A DNA stretch of 36,203 bases, taken from positions 1 to 36,203 of the forward strand of contig DUBZ01000027.1 of the NCBI GenBank assembly GCA_012960035.1. Direction: 5' to 3'. A model generated the notes under the pieces. The model saw only the letters and a program-made list of their open reading frames with translations. It had not been told where the DNA came from and did no database searches. Source of the stretch: Myxococcales bacterium (GTDB lineage Bacteria; Myxococcota_A; UBA9160; UBA4427). Below are positions 8,449-18,011 of the stretch, piece after piece (the stretch's first letter is position 1; each line of letters begins with the position of its first letter). The position numbers were made by a program, and so were the translations under genes.

Positions 8449-10289
8449 GAGACGCTCTTTTCGATTTCATCTGCGAGCGATTGCGCGCGAGCAATCACCT
8501 CCGGGTCAACCGTGTCAAGCGTTGCACGATCGGGCGCGTACGCGACTGCGTCGCACTCGGACAGGAAAGCATCGAGCCCCGCTGGACGTTCAACCGAAGC
8601 TGCGCGCAACATGGAGCGCAGCGCCCCAGCCACAACAGACATGGCTTCCGCGCGCGGCATTGAAGCCGCACCCGCCATCGTTCGTCGTTCCGTTCCGAAG
8701 AGTTTATTGCGCCGAACCACGGCAGGATCTTGGTCGCTGCGGCGGCGATACGCGAAGGCGAAAGCGACGAGCGCGAGCGACGCGCCATACACCGACGCAA
8801 CACCGGCTTTGCCAAGAACCGACTCGTTGGATGTCGACAAGAGCAGCGCGTGGTCGCGAACGATCGAAAGGTTGGCACCGGTCAGGCTGAGTGCGCCGGT
8901 TGCATCACGCCCATCGCTGGCGTCATCAATGTCCGCGGACGCAGTGAATTGCCCTCCCGCACCTGTTCCTGGTCTCCCGGGAGGCACGGCACCACTCACG
9001 ACGTCGTCCGCGGTGACGACATGACCGCGCCGGACCGACAACGCGATCGGGCGAGACGTCACCGTCACGAATTTCTTCTTGTCACTGTCGAAGTAGGTAT
9101 ATGGAATCGGAGGGATCTCGCGAACCGAGTCATCGAGCACGCGAACCTGCACCTGAAATGTCTTCGCACCGTCGGCAACGACGCCCCCCGGACTTCCGGT
9201 CGGCGAGCGAAACTGCTTCGGAGAAAGCCCCCCGGCGGCAAGGTCGGGTAACCCCGCGCCGTCGAGATTGCCGTCGCCACGCAACACCAAGGTGAGTGCG
9301 ATGGGGTCGCCTGCCTGAAGCACGCTGCGATCGGCGGTCACTTCCAGGCTGAACCCCCGGCCGATCGCGCCCGCATACGTGTCAGGACGTCCAACCCGAG
9401 GCACATCTCGCACGATGAGCTTCCGAGGTTCGCCAGAACTTGGCACCTTGCGCACACCCCGGGGAGTGCGCTGGCCGAAGAGATCACGCCGCCAACGCGT
9501 GACTTCGTCCACCACGACGGTGGGTGCGGCAAAATTGAATTCACCCGGTTGCAATGGAATCAAGACCCGCGTGGCGTTCACAACCTTGAAGCGACGATTG
9601 CCGTCGACTTTCTCCGTCACCGTGGCCTTGAGCGCGATGCGGCCAGTCGGCGTCTCAACAATGAGTTCAGTGTCTCCCGGTTCCGGCGGCGCATCGGCAA
9701 AGCGAAACAAGTCGGTGCGGTTGAACATCGGAACCTCGATGCGGTAGTCGTGCATGCGTTCAGTGAGATCCACAGCGAACCACCATTCGATGTCGACCGT
9801 CATCCTCTGCCCGGGGTACACGTCCCCTCGCGGCCAACGCGCATCGATCCGTACGCGGTCACTCTTCCCAAGCGCTGCAACCTGTAACTGAACGGGACCG
9901 GTCGTACGCTCAACACCCTGCTGCTCGACCCGAAAGGGCCCAACCTGAAACCTCCCCGCCGTCGCCGCAATGAATCGGTACTGGTAGACAAAGCGCACCG
10001 CCTTCGTCTGCGTCATGCGACCGTTGGTGATGCTGATGCTGCTTCGCGTGGAAGGATTCACGCCTAGAAACTCAAGTCGACCGCCCTTCGGGTCTGGGAC
10101 GTCGACCCGCGGCTCTGGACTTTCTTCGAAGTCTTCGACAACGAGATGAATGTCAACCGGCTCCCCTTGATAGTAGGGCCCCGATGAGATTTGAATATGC
10201 GCGCGTTGGGCGGTTGCCGTACCTGCGCACAACAGCAGCGCAACCAAGCTGGCCAAAAGAGCAAAGCTGCGAAGGAAGGCTCGGCTCAC
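8445..10289 (-). CDS. batD: BatD, 'oxygen tolerance' family envelope protein
   Basis: A 614 aa protein with an N-terminal signal peptide (hydrophobic run at about 8-25, then TATAQRA), a long beta-rich periplasmic region containing repeated immunoglobulin-like strands (for example GEPVDIHLVVED near 42 and DPIALTLVLRGDG near 330), one membrane helix near 495-515, and a charged cytoplasmic tail of about 100 residues. This is the architecture of BatD (Pfam oxygen tolerance family), thought to scaffold the VWA proteins BatA and BatB. It overlaps the upstream BatB-BatC gene and downstream batE by 4 bp each. Known for the family: role in stress or oxygen tolerance in Bacteroides; molecular function unproven. 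Confidence 0.87.
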   Translation of the reverse strand: MSRAFLRSFALLASLVALLLCAGTATAQRAHIQISSGPYYQGEPVDIHLVVEDFEESPEPRVDVPDPKGGRLEFLGVNPSTRSSISITNGRMTQTKAVRFVYQYRFIAATAGRFQVGPFRVEQQGVERTTGPVQLQVAALGKSDRVRIDARWPRGDVYPGQRMTVDIEWWFAVDLTERMHDYRIEVPMFNRTDLFRFADAPPEPGDTELIVETPTGRIALKATVTEKVDGNRRFKVVNATRVLIPLQPGEFNFAAPTVVVDEVTRWRRDLFGQRTPRGVRKVPSSGEPRKLIVRDVPRVGRPDTYAGAIGRGFSLEVTADRSVLQAGDPIALTLVLRGDGNLDGAGLPDLAAGGLSPKQFRSPTGSPGGVVADGAKTFQVQVRVLDDSVREIPPIPYTYFDSDKKKFVTVTSRPIALSVRRGHVVTADDVVSGAVPPGRPGTGAGGQFTASADIDDASDGRDATGALSLTGANLSIVRDHALLLSTSNESVLGKAGVASVYGASLALVAFAFAYRRRSDQDPAVVRRNKLFGTERRTMAGAASMPRAEAMSVVAGALRSMLRAASVERPAGLDAFLSECDAVAYAPDRATLDTVDPEVIARAQSLADEIEKSVS

Positions 10290-13200
10290 CAGTCCCGCTC
10301 CACGGTGTCGAAGCCGCGATTCGCACGCTCAGCGTTTTCCTTGCGCCGCGCCGCTTCACGATCTCGAACTTCCTGCAGTAACTGCGACGGGTCGGCTTCC
10401 TGTTGTTCGGGCTGCTGCGCTTGATCCGGGGCACCTTCTTGTTGCTGTTCCTGTTCGCCTTGCTCGCCCTGTTGATCTTGTTGGTCCTGCTGTTGATCCC
10501 CTTGCTGCTGTTCTTCCGGTGGGGTCAACAGTTCGATGGCTTCGAGAAGCCGTGCGTGCGCCTCACCCTGATGCTCTCTTGCAGCAGCAAAGTCGCTTGG
10601 CTCCACTTTCAACATTTTGCCGACATCTTCCATTTCGATCTGCGCTTCGAGGGTCAGCTCGGCGGCGCGACGCAGGGTGGCGGCTTGCTCCGCCATCGCC
10701 TCTGCATCGGGTGCTGCATTCGGGTCGGCCCCGGCGCCACCGACAAGATCACCGGGTTCAGCACGGGACTGCTCTTCAAGCGCGTTCGCGATCACGCCGG
10801 CAATATTTGCGAGCGCTTCCTGCCGAGGCAACAGGGGCCCAAGGCCTCGCTCTTGATCGGTGTCGGGGAGTGCAGCCACTTCTTCGGTGTCGTCTCCGAG
10901 TTCTCGTTGTCGCTGCGCGGTATCGCGAAGGTGTTCAATCATAGAGAAGAAAAGGCGTCGGAGGTTCTCGAGCCCATTCACCGCCTGCTCCCCGGACGTG
11001 ACTGCGGGCAAGAGCGTGGCCGCGATTGGCGTCGAGGGCTGCGCTTCTTCTCCGCCCTTTTCGATTCCCTCGACGACCCGCGCCATGCTCGCCTCGGTGA
11101 CGATCAAGATCTGTTTCGCGAGCTGGTACTGCTCCTTCGCCTGCGTGGCCGCGCCGATTTCTTCTTCCATTTGCGGATCGAGGGTTTCGGGGTCGGGGAT
11201 CTTCGCGAGTTCGGCTTCGATCAACTCGTCGAGACGGGCCGCTCGTTCGACGTTGCGTTGCTGCGCTTCGACGAGCGCAGGCAGCACTTCGATCACGCGA
11301 TCGCGTTCGACTTCCGCCGACGGGTCCTGACTCGTATCCAACACATTCTGCAAACGCTGCTGATCCGAGTACGCGACTTCGATAAGACGTCGCAGGTCGA
11401 GAAAGCGCTCGCGGGCTTGGGCCAACGCGACGAGTCCCTGCATCTGAAGGGAAGCGGCTTGAGGTAGGTCCTCCAACTCGAGTGCCCCCACCGAATCGGT
11501 AAAGGCCGCAACCGCAGCGCTGACGAAGGGCGATGCGTATTTGACTTGTTCGAGGAGCACGCGCTGCTCTTCGATCTTTGCAGCCTCTTCTTGGGACTGC
11601 GGTTCCGGCGGCGAGAATTGCGCCGCCTGGGCAACCCCGGCCAACAACCGCTGGTCAAGTTCGCTCGTGCGTTCGTTCATGCTCCGCTGTCCCTCGACGA
11701 TCAAGGGGACAGTCAACCATGGCGGCGCTTTGGGGCCACTTTCGCCTGTGGCGCCGGCGAGCAAGTTGGCACTCGCAGAGGCCGTTGCGAGCATCGTTTG
11801 TGTGTAGCGGACCAGTTCAGACTCGTCCCGCATCAGGACGTCGAGGATCTCCACCGGATCCCGCAGTTGATCTCGCGCACGTTTGAGTTCCGCAAGCGCT
11901 GCATTCGCCCGGCGAAAGGCGCGCTCCCCTCGGCGCCCGCGCAGTTCACGTCGCGTATGTCCCATGCGTTCCCGCGCCCGCTGCAGATAGATCTCGAGCT
12001 GTTGCAGCTGCACAATTCGGACAGAGTCGTCAGGCGATCGCTGATCTTCGGGCATCGAATCGATTGCCGCACGATCGCCGTCGACGCGCTCGGCAAAGCG
12101 GTCACTGTCCGAAAGCAGCTGCCTCTGCCGCGTGGAGAGCGCACGAAACTCGCCCCGGTAAGTGTCGGGCAATTGCGCGGCGACGTTCGCGTCTTCGATC
12201 TGTTCGAGCAGACCGCGAGTTTCGGAAGAAGCGGTTCGCTGTCGATCGATCAACTCGTCGAGCGCTGCGGCAATGTCGGGCTGGTCTTTCTTTGCAAGGT
12301 TGTCGGCGAGTTCGCGCGCACGACGCAGAACAATTTCGAGATTGTGGCGCGGATCCTCGTTGCTGGGTTGAAGGCGAACGGCTTCGCGGAAATAGTCTCC
12401 AGCTCGGTAGAGCGCGTTCAACGCCTCTTGTGGCTCCGCTTCCAGGTTTTGATCGGCGTCCAGTACTGACGCCCAACCCAAGCCATAGGTCGCGCGATAG
12501 CGTGCTTCGCCATCGGTTGCGGCGAATGCGCGTGCCGCTTCAAAATGTTCCTGGGCGGCGGAAATACGTCCAACCGTAAGTGCGTCGAGCGCGAGGTTGT
12601 AGCGGTCTCGCGGGTCGTTCTCTTCCTGCGCCGATTCATCCTCGTCGATTGGCTCGGGATCCAGTTCCGAGATAAGCCCGTCGGGGTCATCAAACGAAAT
12701 CGACTCGTCGGCAACAGCTGGGCTCTGTTGATTTGGACTGGATGCCTGGGCCTGAACATCCGGTGCGCTCATGACTACCGCCAAGAACACGGTCGCCAGT
12801 GCACCGGTAGCCCCGGTTCGTCGACGCTGTCCGATCATTACACTGACCAACAAACACGTGATCGCCGCAAGCAAGAACCATTGAAACCCTTCGGCGCGAA
12901 TCACGCGGCCTTCGTTGTCGATTTCTGCCCGCATCAAACCGGCGATGTGTTGCTCGTAGATACTTTCGAGGTCAAGGGAACCCAGACCGGCGGGGACGTA
13001 GACCCCGTCAGTCAGCAGCGCCATTTCGCGCAGGGTGTCGCCATCGAGACGCGTCCGCACCACCTCACCGCTGCTGTCTCGCAACAACGTGCGCGCGCCA
13101 GTCTCGGGGTCTGTGATGGGAATCTCACTTCCACTCTCGGCCCCAAAGCCGATTGCAACAATGCGCACGCCGCGAAGCGCGGCCTCTTTCGCGGCTTCAA

Positions 13201-13825
13201 GCGGGAATGAATCGTGGTCTTCGCCATCGGTGATCAACAACAAGACGCGGGACACGTCGCCGGTCGCGCGGAACCCTTGGATGGCTTTGCGAATGGGTTC
13301 TTCGAGACGCGTGCCGCCTCGCCCCACGCTATTGGGCCCGACGGAATCGAGCACAAGACGAAAAAACCCGAAGTCGGGGGTCATCGGCGCAAGGACACTC
13401 GCGCGTCCCGCGAATGCGATCAGCCCAACCTGGTCTCCCGCGAGGTATTCGAGCAGGTCGCGAATCTCGGACTTCGCGCGTTCGAGCCGGTTCGGTGCGA
13501 CGTCTTCCGCCAACATCGAGCGCGATACATCGAGGGCGATCATGAGCTCAGCACTGACCTGAGAACGCTCGACGTATTCGAAGCCCCACTGGGGTCGCAT
13601 CAAGGCCAGCACCGCGAAAACAAGCGCGAGGACAATGAACGCATGGCGCGCAAGCCGCTGCCCGGTGCTCGGCCCACTCACCAATCGCGACTGCAATGCG
13701 TCGGACACCAGAGACCTAAATTGCATCTCCGCTCGCCGTTCCAGCGTGACGAGCACGATCGCAAACACCGCCACACCCCATAGTGCGTGCGCCCAGGCCG
13801 GTTCAGCGAATTGAAAGTCGCTCAC
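10286..13825 (-). CDS. batB: BatB-BatC fusion: VWA domain, TPR and long coiled-coil protein
   Basis: A 1179 aa protein joining two Bat proteins that are often separate. Membrane helices lie at about 10-27 and 62-77. The BatB-type VWA domain runs at about 92-290 with the MIDAS motif DVSRS (D99, S101, S103) and LLLITDGEDHD for the third metal contact. A membrane helix follows near 318-335. After an acidic linker come TPR-like helices (about 400-510), then ~600 residues of charged, Ala/Glu/Arg-rich coiled coil. A Gln/Glu-rich stretch encoded at about 10396-10520 precedes the end, and the protein ends TVERDW, matching the VEKDW-like terminus of BatC. The coiled-coil middle is far longer than in ordinary BatC. 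Both ends overlap neighbouring genes by 4 bp. Confidence 0.88.
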   Translation of the reverse strand: MSDFQFAEPAWAHALWGVAVFAIVLVTLERRAEMQFRSLVSDALQSRLVSGPSTGQRLARHAFIVLALVFAVLALMRPQWGFEYVERSQVSAELMIALDVSRSMLAEDVAPNRLERAKSEIRDLLEYLAGDQVGLIAFAGRASVLAPMTPDFGFFRLVLDSVGPNSVGRGGTRLEEPIRKAIQGFRATGDVSRVLLLITDGEDHDSFPLEAAKEAALRGVRIVAIGFGAESGSEIPITDPETGARTLLRDSSGEVVRTRLDGDTLREMALLTDGVYVPAGLGSLDLESIYEQHIAGLMRAEIDNEGRVIRAEGFQWFLLAAITCLLVSVMIGQRRRTGATGALATVFLAVVMSAPDVQAQASSPNQQSPAVADESISFDDPDGLISELDPEPIDEDESAQEENDPRDRYNLALDALTVGRISAAQEHFEAARAFAATDGEARYRATYGLGWASVLDADQNLEAEPQEALNALYRAGDYFREAVRLQPSNEDPRHNLEIVLRRARELADNLAKKDQPDIAAALDELIDRQRTASSETRGLLEQIEDANVAAQLPDTYRGEFRALSTRQRQLLSDSDRFAERVDGDRAAIDSMPEDQRSPDDSVRIVQLQQLEIYLQRARERMGHTRRELRGRRGERAFRRANAALAELKRARDQLRDPVEILDVLMRDESELVRYTQTMLATASASANLLAGATGESGPKAPPWLTVPLIVEGQRSMNERTSELDQRLLAGVAQAAQFSPPEPQSQEEAAKIEEQRVLLEQVKYASPFVSAAVAAFTDSVGALELEDLPQAASLQMQGLVALAQARERFLDLRRLIEVAYSDQQRLQNVLDTSQDPSAEVERDRVIEVLPALVEAQQRNVERAARLDELIEAELAKIPDPETLDPQMEEEIGAATQAKEQYQLAKQILIVTEASMARVVEGIEKGGEEAQPSTPIAATLLPAVTSGEQAVNGLENLRRLFFSMIEHLRDTAQRQRELGDDTEEVAALPDTDQERGLGPLLPRQEALANIAGVIANALEEQSRAEPGDLVGGAGADPNAAPDAEAMAEQAATLRRAAELTLEAQIEMEDVGKMLKVEPSDFAAAREHQGEAHARLLEAIELLTPPEEQQQGDQQQDQQDQQGEQGEQEQQQEGAPDQAQQPEQQEADPSQLLQEVRDREAARRKENAERANRGFDTVERDW

Positions 13826-14844
13826 GGGAACCTCCGCAACACACTACTTCCGAGTAACCCTGCGAGACCGATGCACAGCGCGGCCCCCGCAACCCAGACG
13901 CCGTAGTGCTCGCTGTACTGCAAGTAGCGCGTCTCGATAATTTCGGTTCGCTCGAGTTCGTCAATCTCTGCATAGACTTCTTGCAGGCCAGACGCGCTCG
14001 CCGCGTGGAAGTACCGTCCGCCGGTTCGCGCCGCGATCTCTTGAAGCGTTTTTTCATCCAGCTCGACTTGGACCTGTCGCAACACGGTGCGTCCGTCGGA
14101 CGTACGGACGGGCACCGGCGCTAGACCTGTTCGTCCCGCACCAATCGCGTAAACGCGGATGTCATGAGACGCTGCGAGGGTTGCCGCCTGAAGCGGGTCG
14201 ATCATCCCCTGGTTGCTCACGCCGTCAGTCAACAAGATGATGACCTTGCTTTTTGCCGGATGCGCGTGCAGGCGTTCCACAGCAAGCGCGAGACCTTCAC
14301 CAACCGACGTTCCCTGTTCGTTCGGGTCTTCGTTGATCACGACTTGTTTCAAGATGTGATCAAGGTTGAGATGATCGAGCGTAAGGGGACAGATCGCGTC
14401 GGCGAAGCGAGCGAAAACCACGAGACCGATGAGGTCGTCCGGCCTTCCGCTCAAGTCTCCCTGCCCCGTAACGAAGTGGCTGACGATTTCCTTTACGGTG
14501 TCGAGTCGACTCACCCCCATATCACCCCGCACAAAATCCCGTGCGTTCATCGAACCGGAGACGTCGATTGCCATTTCGATCGCGATCCCCTCGCGATGTA
14601 CTTCGGTGGTCGCATCGCCGATGCGCGGGCCAGCAAACGCAACCGCCAAGAGCGCAATGGCTAAGCCGAGCAACAAGGCCGGAAGTGAGGCGAGACGCTG
14701 CCGCAATGATCTCCCCGTATTTTCGATCAACGAAACGCTCGAATACGTGAGGCGCCCCCCTCCACGAAGCGCGAGCCAGATCACCAACGGCGCAAGAAAG
14801 CCGATGAGCAAGAACATGGGTTCGCGCAATTCCCACTGGTTCAT
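13822..14844 (-). CDS. batA: BatA, VWA-domain membrane protein
   Basis: A 340 aa protein with two N-terminal membrane segments (about 10-26 and 53-72), a VWA domain from about 87 to 290, and a C-terminal membrane helix near 316-336. The metal ion-dependent adhesion site is intact: DVSGS (94-98) and LLTDGVSNQG. The short RRFP tail is cytoplasmic. BatA and BatB are paired VWA proteins displayed at the inner membrane; they probably bind a client protein or each other through the metal site. Starts and ends with ATGA-type 4-bp overlaps to its neighbours, so stoichiometry is likely set by coupled translation. Confidence 0.9.
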   Translation of the reverse strand: MNQWELREPMFLLIGFLAPLVIWLALRGGGRLTYSSVSLIENTGRSLRQRLASLPALLLGLAIALLAVAFAGPRIGDATTEVHREGIAIEMAIDVSGSMNARDFVRGDMGVSRLDTVKEIVSHFVTGQGDLSGRPDDLIGLVVFARFADAICPLTLDHLNLDHILKQVVINEDPNEQGTSVGEGLALAVERLHAHPAKSKVIILLTDGVSNQGMIDPLQAATLAASHDIRVYAIGAGRTGLAPVPVRTSDGRTVLRQVQVELDEKTLQEIAARTGGRYFHAASASGLQEVYAEIDELERTEIIETRYLQYSEHYGVWVAGAALCIGLAGLLGSSVLRRFP

Positions 14845-15851
14845 GCTGCTCGCTCCATCGAGGTCGCGGCCCCGGAAGCATCGTCCGCACTGCGGGTTTC
14901 TTCGAGGAAGCGTTGGGCGGCGACGACCGATTCGTCGATCTGCTCCGGCCCGGGCACAACCCCCGCGAACTTCACAAGATCAGCCTGCTTCAAGAAATCC
15001 CCGAGCAAGTCCCGAAGCTGCGCACTCAAATCGGGAGAGCGACTCGCAATCACCAGAAACTCTTCGGTGGTCAATTCGGGAGAGCGCAAGTTGAACCGGT
15101 CCTCGAGATAGCGACGCACGATGCCCGATATAGAGACGTAGAACGCAGCGATCCTGTCTCCCGTCGGATGACTTTCCCACTGCAACAGTTCGGCGAGTTC
15201 CGACGTCGCGACTTCGTATGCGCTGCGCTGTCGGCGTGTGATTTCCCGAGCCACCCACCTTCGATAAATGAACGGGGCGGCCACCAGGAGCAACAACAGA
15301 ACGCTACCGATAATGACCCACGGCGAAGTGCCATAAAAACCGTGCGGTGACAGTCGGCCAGGCATGGGGCGCAAGTCATCGCCGGCGTTTTCGGGCACCA
15401 CCGACTGCACTGTGAAGTCGACGCGTTCGGTCAACACCTCGTAGGCGTCCGCGCCTTCGGGCGCCGGCTTCGCACCGGGTCGACGGTCGACGAACTCAAC
15501 GAGCAACGGTGGAATGCTGTGTTCTCCCGAACTTGGCGGTTCGAGGGTGTAGCGTTGCAACAGCCGATTTCGGCCGTCACTCGCCACGCTATCGCTCGGC
15601 GCGAAGTCGAGGATCAAGAATCTGTCAAGCGCTTCACCGAACTCGGGCATGAGAACTTCGACGCCATCTTCGGCGAGCGCTTCGACTTGAAGAAGAATGG
15701 GGTCGCCAATCAATGGGTCGCTGGGCTCGAGACGCACGAACACTTCGACCGGGCCCCGGGATACCGTGCGCTCGATCATCTCGGCAGCTGCGCCGGACAC
15801 GACGAGACAAAGAAAAGTGAGCGCAGCAAGCAAGATCAATGAACGCTTCAC
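14841..15851 (-). CDS. BatD-like/DUF4381-type membrane protein of the Bat operon
   Basis: A 336 aa protein with a cleavable-looking signal peptide (1-23, ending SGAAAE), a beta-rich periplasmic region of about 150 residues (DPLIGDPILLQVEAL resembles the BatD repeat), one membrane helix at 177-197, and a cytoplasmic helical domain from 200 onward containing VRRYLEDRFNLRSPELTTEEFL. That last segment is typical of DUF4381-type proteins found between DUF58 and VWA genes in MoxR operons. This makes it the second BatD-fold protein in the operon. Overlaps the DUF58 gene and batA by 4 bp each. Family placement is good; no function is established. Confidence 0.78.
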   Translation of the reverse strand: MKRSLILLAALTFLCLVVSGAAAEMIERTVSRGPVEVFVRLEPSDPLIGDPILLQVEALAEDGVEVLMPEFGEALDRFLILDFAPSDSVASDGRNRLLQRYTLEPPSSGEHSIPPLLVEFVDRRPGAKPAPEGADAYEVLTERVDFTVQSVVPENAGDDLRPMPGRLSPHGFYGTSPWVIIGSVLLLLLVAAPFIYRRWVAREITRRQRSAYEVATSELAELLQWESHPTGDRIAAFYVSISGIVRRYLEDRFNLRSPELTTEEFLVIASRSPDLSAQLRDLLGDFLKQADLVKFAGVVPGPEQIDESVVAAQRFLEETRSADDASGAATSMERAA

Positions 15852-16849
15852 CGACGCTGCCTCCGCTCGCGCATGCGAAAGAAGTTGACTAGGGGATCAA
15901 CCACAGATCCCGACGCATCGACGTGGATAAAGTCGACCCCAGCGCTTCGCAGCCGATGTTCGAGGGCATCGACCCGCTCGCGATTTTGACCTTCGAAGTT
16001 GCGACGGAAGCTCGAGGACGACGTATCGACAACCCGGACCTTGCCGGTTTCGGCGTCTCGCAACTCGACGAGACCGACCGCGGGAAATTCGAGTTCGCGG
16101 GGATCGGAGATCAACACCGCGATCACGTCATGCTTGCGGTTCGCGGCCACGAGCGCGCGCTCGTAACCTTCGTCGATGAAGTCACTCACCAGAAAGCACA
16201 CCGACTTTCTCGAACGAACGCTCATCAAGAACTCAAGCGCGGTAGCGATGCGCGTTCCCTCGCGCGGCGTGCGAAGTTGATTGGGAAATTGAAAGCCCGC
16301 GTCGCTCGAGAACGGAAGGGTCTTGCTCGGGGCCTCAAGCCATCGCTTCCAAAACGGAACTTTTGGCTGGGTCTCGTCAGTCGTGTCGAGCCCGTGCGCC
16401 AAGACTTCCCGTACCACCCGGAGTGCGTGTTTCTGCCCTTTGCGGGGCGGGATGTACTGTTCGACTTCGGTGTGGAAGAGAGTCAAGCCAACTTTGTCGT
16501 CGTTCTTAATGGCCGAAAAAGCAAGTAGCGCACACAGCTCGGCCGCAGCCTCGCGTTTGGAACGAGACTCCGAGCCAAAGTCTTGAGACGCCGAAACGTC
16601 AGCCATGATCATGATCGTGAGTTGCCGCTCTTCGACGTAGCGCTTGATGAACGGTTCGCCCATGCGGGCCGTGACGTTCCAATCGATCGAACGCACGTCG
16701 TCCCCAGGCACATAGGGGCGCACTTCGTCGAATTCGACGCCCGTGCCTTTGAACACGGAGACGTATTCGCCCGCAAGTACGTCGGCCACTTGGCGGCCGG
16801 TCCGAACTTGGATCTCGCGAACACGCCGGATGATTTCCCGGGTCAGCAT
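15848..16849 (-). CDS. DUF58 domain protein
   Basis: A 333 aa protein of the DUF58 family, usually encoded directly after MoxR. The hallmark RPYVPGDDVRSIDWNVTARMG is split here at residues 44-64. It is followed by a degenerate VWA-like fold with a MIDAS-like DVSAS (84-88). No membrane segment is seen. I place the start at the ATG at 16849 (MLTREI), which sits 16 bp after the moxR stop. An in-frame extension to 16951 would overlap moxR by 86 bp and reads as Arg/Thr/Ser-rich non-family sequence. In other bacteria DUF58 proteins work with MoxR chaperone ATPases on VWA proteins; partner specificity here is inferred from the operon. Confidence 0.9.
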   Translation of the reverse strand: MLTREIIRRVREIQVRTGRQVADVLAGEYVSVFKGTGVEFDEVRPYVPGDDVRSIDWNVTARMGEPFIKRYVEERQLTIMIMADVSASQDFGSESRSKREAAAELCALLAFSAIKNDDKVGLTLFHTEVEQYIPPRKGQKHALRVVREVLAHGLDTTDETQPKVPFWKRWLEAPSKTLPFSSDAGFQFPNQLRTPREGTRIATALEFLMSVRSRKSVCFLVSDFIDEGYERALVAANRKHDVIAVLISDPRELEFPAVGLVELRDAETGKVRVVDTSSSSFRRNFEGQNRERVDALEHRLRSAGVDFIHVDASGSVVDPLVNFFRMRERRQRR

Positions 16850-16865
16850 GAAGTCGCTTCGGCCT

Positions 16866-17852
16866 TTACGGAACCAGGACGTTGTCGAGAATAATGTCGA
16901 TGATGTCGTCCGCGCCCTGCCCTTCGGCTTCGGCCTCGTAGCTGAGTGCAACCCGATGCCGCAGGATGTCAGGAGCCAGAGACTTCACGTCGTGAGGCGT
17001 CGCGTAACTTCGCCCCTCCATGAACGCCTGGGCCTTCGCGGCCTTCATCAACCAGATGGAAGCGCGCGGGCTCGCACCCATTTCGATCAAACCATCGAGC
17101 TTCGCGATCCCCGCTCCCACCGGATCACGTGTCGCCCGGACGAGTTCCACGATATAGCTGCGCACCTTCTCGTCGACGAACACCTGCTCGACGACTTCGC
17201 GTCCCGCGATGATCTGTTCGACGGTCGCCGCCTTTTGAATTTCGGCGCTCGGAACGCCGCCCGCCATGCGGTCGATTATCTTGCGCTCTTCGTCAGCGGT
17301 TGGATACGTGATCAACACCTTCATCATGAAGCGATCGATCTGGGCTTCCGGCAGGGGGTACGTCCCCTCTTGCTCGATCGGGTTCTGGGTGGCCAGCACG
17401 AGGAAGGGATCGGCGAGTTGAAATGTCTCCGCGCCAATGGTCGTCTGCTGTTCTTGCATGCACTCAAGCAAGGCGGCCTGCACTTTGGCGGGGGCACGAT
17501 TAATTTCGTCCGCGAGCACGATGTTCGAAAAGATCGGGCCCTGTTTAACGCTGTAGGTCCCCTCTTTCGGGTTGAACACCTCGGTCCCAACTACGTCGGC
17601 GGGAAGCATGTCCGGCGTAAACTGGATGCGAGAGAAGTCCGTATCGAGAGCCTCGGCGAGACTCTTCACCATCAACGTCTTCGCAAGACCGGGCACGCCT
17701 TCGAGTAATACGTGTCCGCTAGAAAGCAGCCCCATCAAAAGTCGCGCCACCATGTCTTCCTGGCCGACGAGCACTTTCCCAACCTCGCTCACGAGGTCTC
17801 TGACTACTTTCGAATGTGATTGAATTTGTTCACCTAGGTCCCCGGCACTCAT
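16866..17852 (-). CDS. moxR: MoxR-family AAA+ ATPase, first gene of the Bat operon
   Basis: A 328 aa AAA+ ATPase. Walker A is GVPGLAKT (52-59), Walker B VLADEINRA (112-120), sensor 1 ATQNP (154-158), and the arginine-finger segment LPEAQIDRF contains R174. MoxR ATPases act as chaperones that remodel VWA-containing complexes or load metal into them; here the targets are presumably BatA and BatB. The ATG at 17852 is supported by a strong ribosome site, AAGGAGAA at about 17863-17870, roughly 10 nt upstream. A longer in-frame reading from 18023 adds 57 Pro/Arg/Thr-rich residues lying over the promoter and is rejected. Leads a seven-gene operon. Confidence 0.93.
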   Translation of the reverse strand: MSAGDLGEQIQSHSKVVRDLVSEVGKVLVGQEDMVARLLMGLLSSGHVLLEGVPGLAKTLMVKSLAEALDTDFSRIQFTPDMLPADVVGTEVFNPKEGTYSVKQGPIFSNIVLADEINRAPAKVQAALLECMQEQQTTIGAETFQLADPFLVLATQNPIEQEGTYPLPEAQIDRFMMKVLITYPTADEERKIIDRMAGGVPSAEIQKAATVEQIIAGREVVEQVFVDEKVRSYIVELVRATRDPVGAGIAKLDGLIEMGASPRASIWLMKAAKAQAFMEGRSYATPHDVKSLAPDILRHRVALSYEAEAEGQGADDIIDIILDNVLVP

Positions 17853-17982
17853 CGTTCTTTTCTTCTCCTTATGCGACGCCCCCCGAGTGCACACGGGCAC
17901 CAGATCTGGGGTTTGCCGAATGTTGGTCGTTGGTTTCGGTCGCGGATGTCGCGTGACGTTCATCGCGCCGTCTACCGAGTCA

Positions 17983-18011
17983 TTTATCTTTTCACGGGTC
18001 GCGTGTTTCAA
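17983..18011 (-). promoter_or_regulatory. Sigma-70-type promoter for the Bat operon
   Basis: Read on the minus strand, TTGAAA (18006-18011, 5 of 6 matches to TTGACA) and GATAAA (17983-17988, 4 of 6 matches to TATAAT) are separated by exactly 17 bases. Transcription would start near 17976, giving a 5' leader of about 120 nt before the moxR ATG. Recognised by eye only. Confidence 0.4.

Noticed and set aside
7795..9024. 409-codon open frame antisense to batE and batD
   Set aside because: It is Arg/Ser/Ala-rich with no motifs and is a shadow of the well-supported minus-strand genes.
10403..11467. Long open frame antisense to the BatB-BatC gene, Leu-rich start
   Set aside because: The Leu-rich reading is the complement of the Gln/Glu-rich BatC tail. 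The rest is Arg/Phe-rich and has no family pattern; the sense frame has clear VWA motifs.
16850..16951. 34-residue extension of the DUF58 protein
   Set aside because: It would overlap moxR by 86 bp and does not resemble the family; the ATG at 16849 starts the conserved MLTREI.
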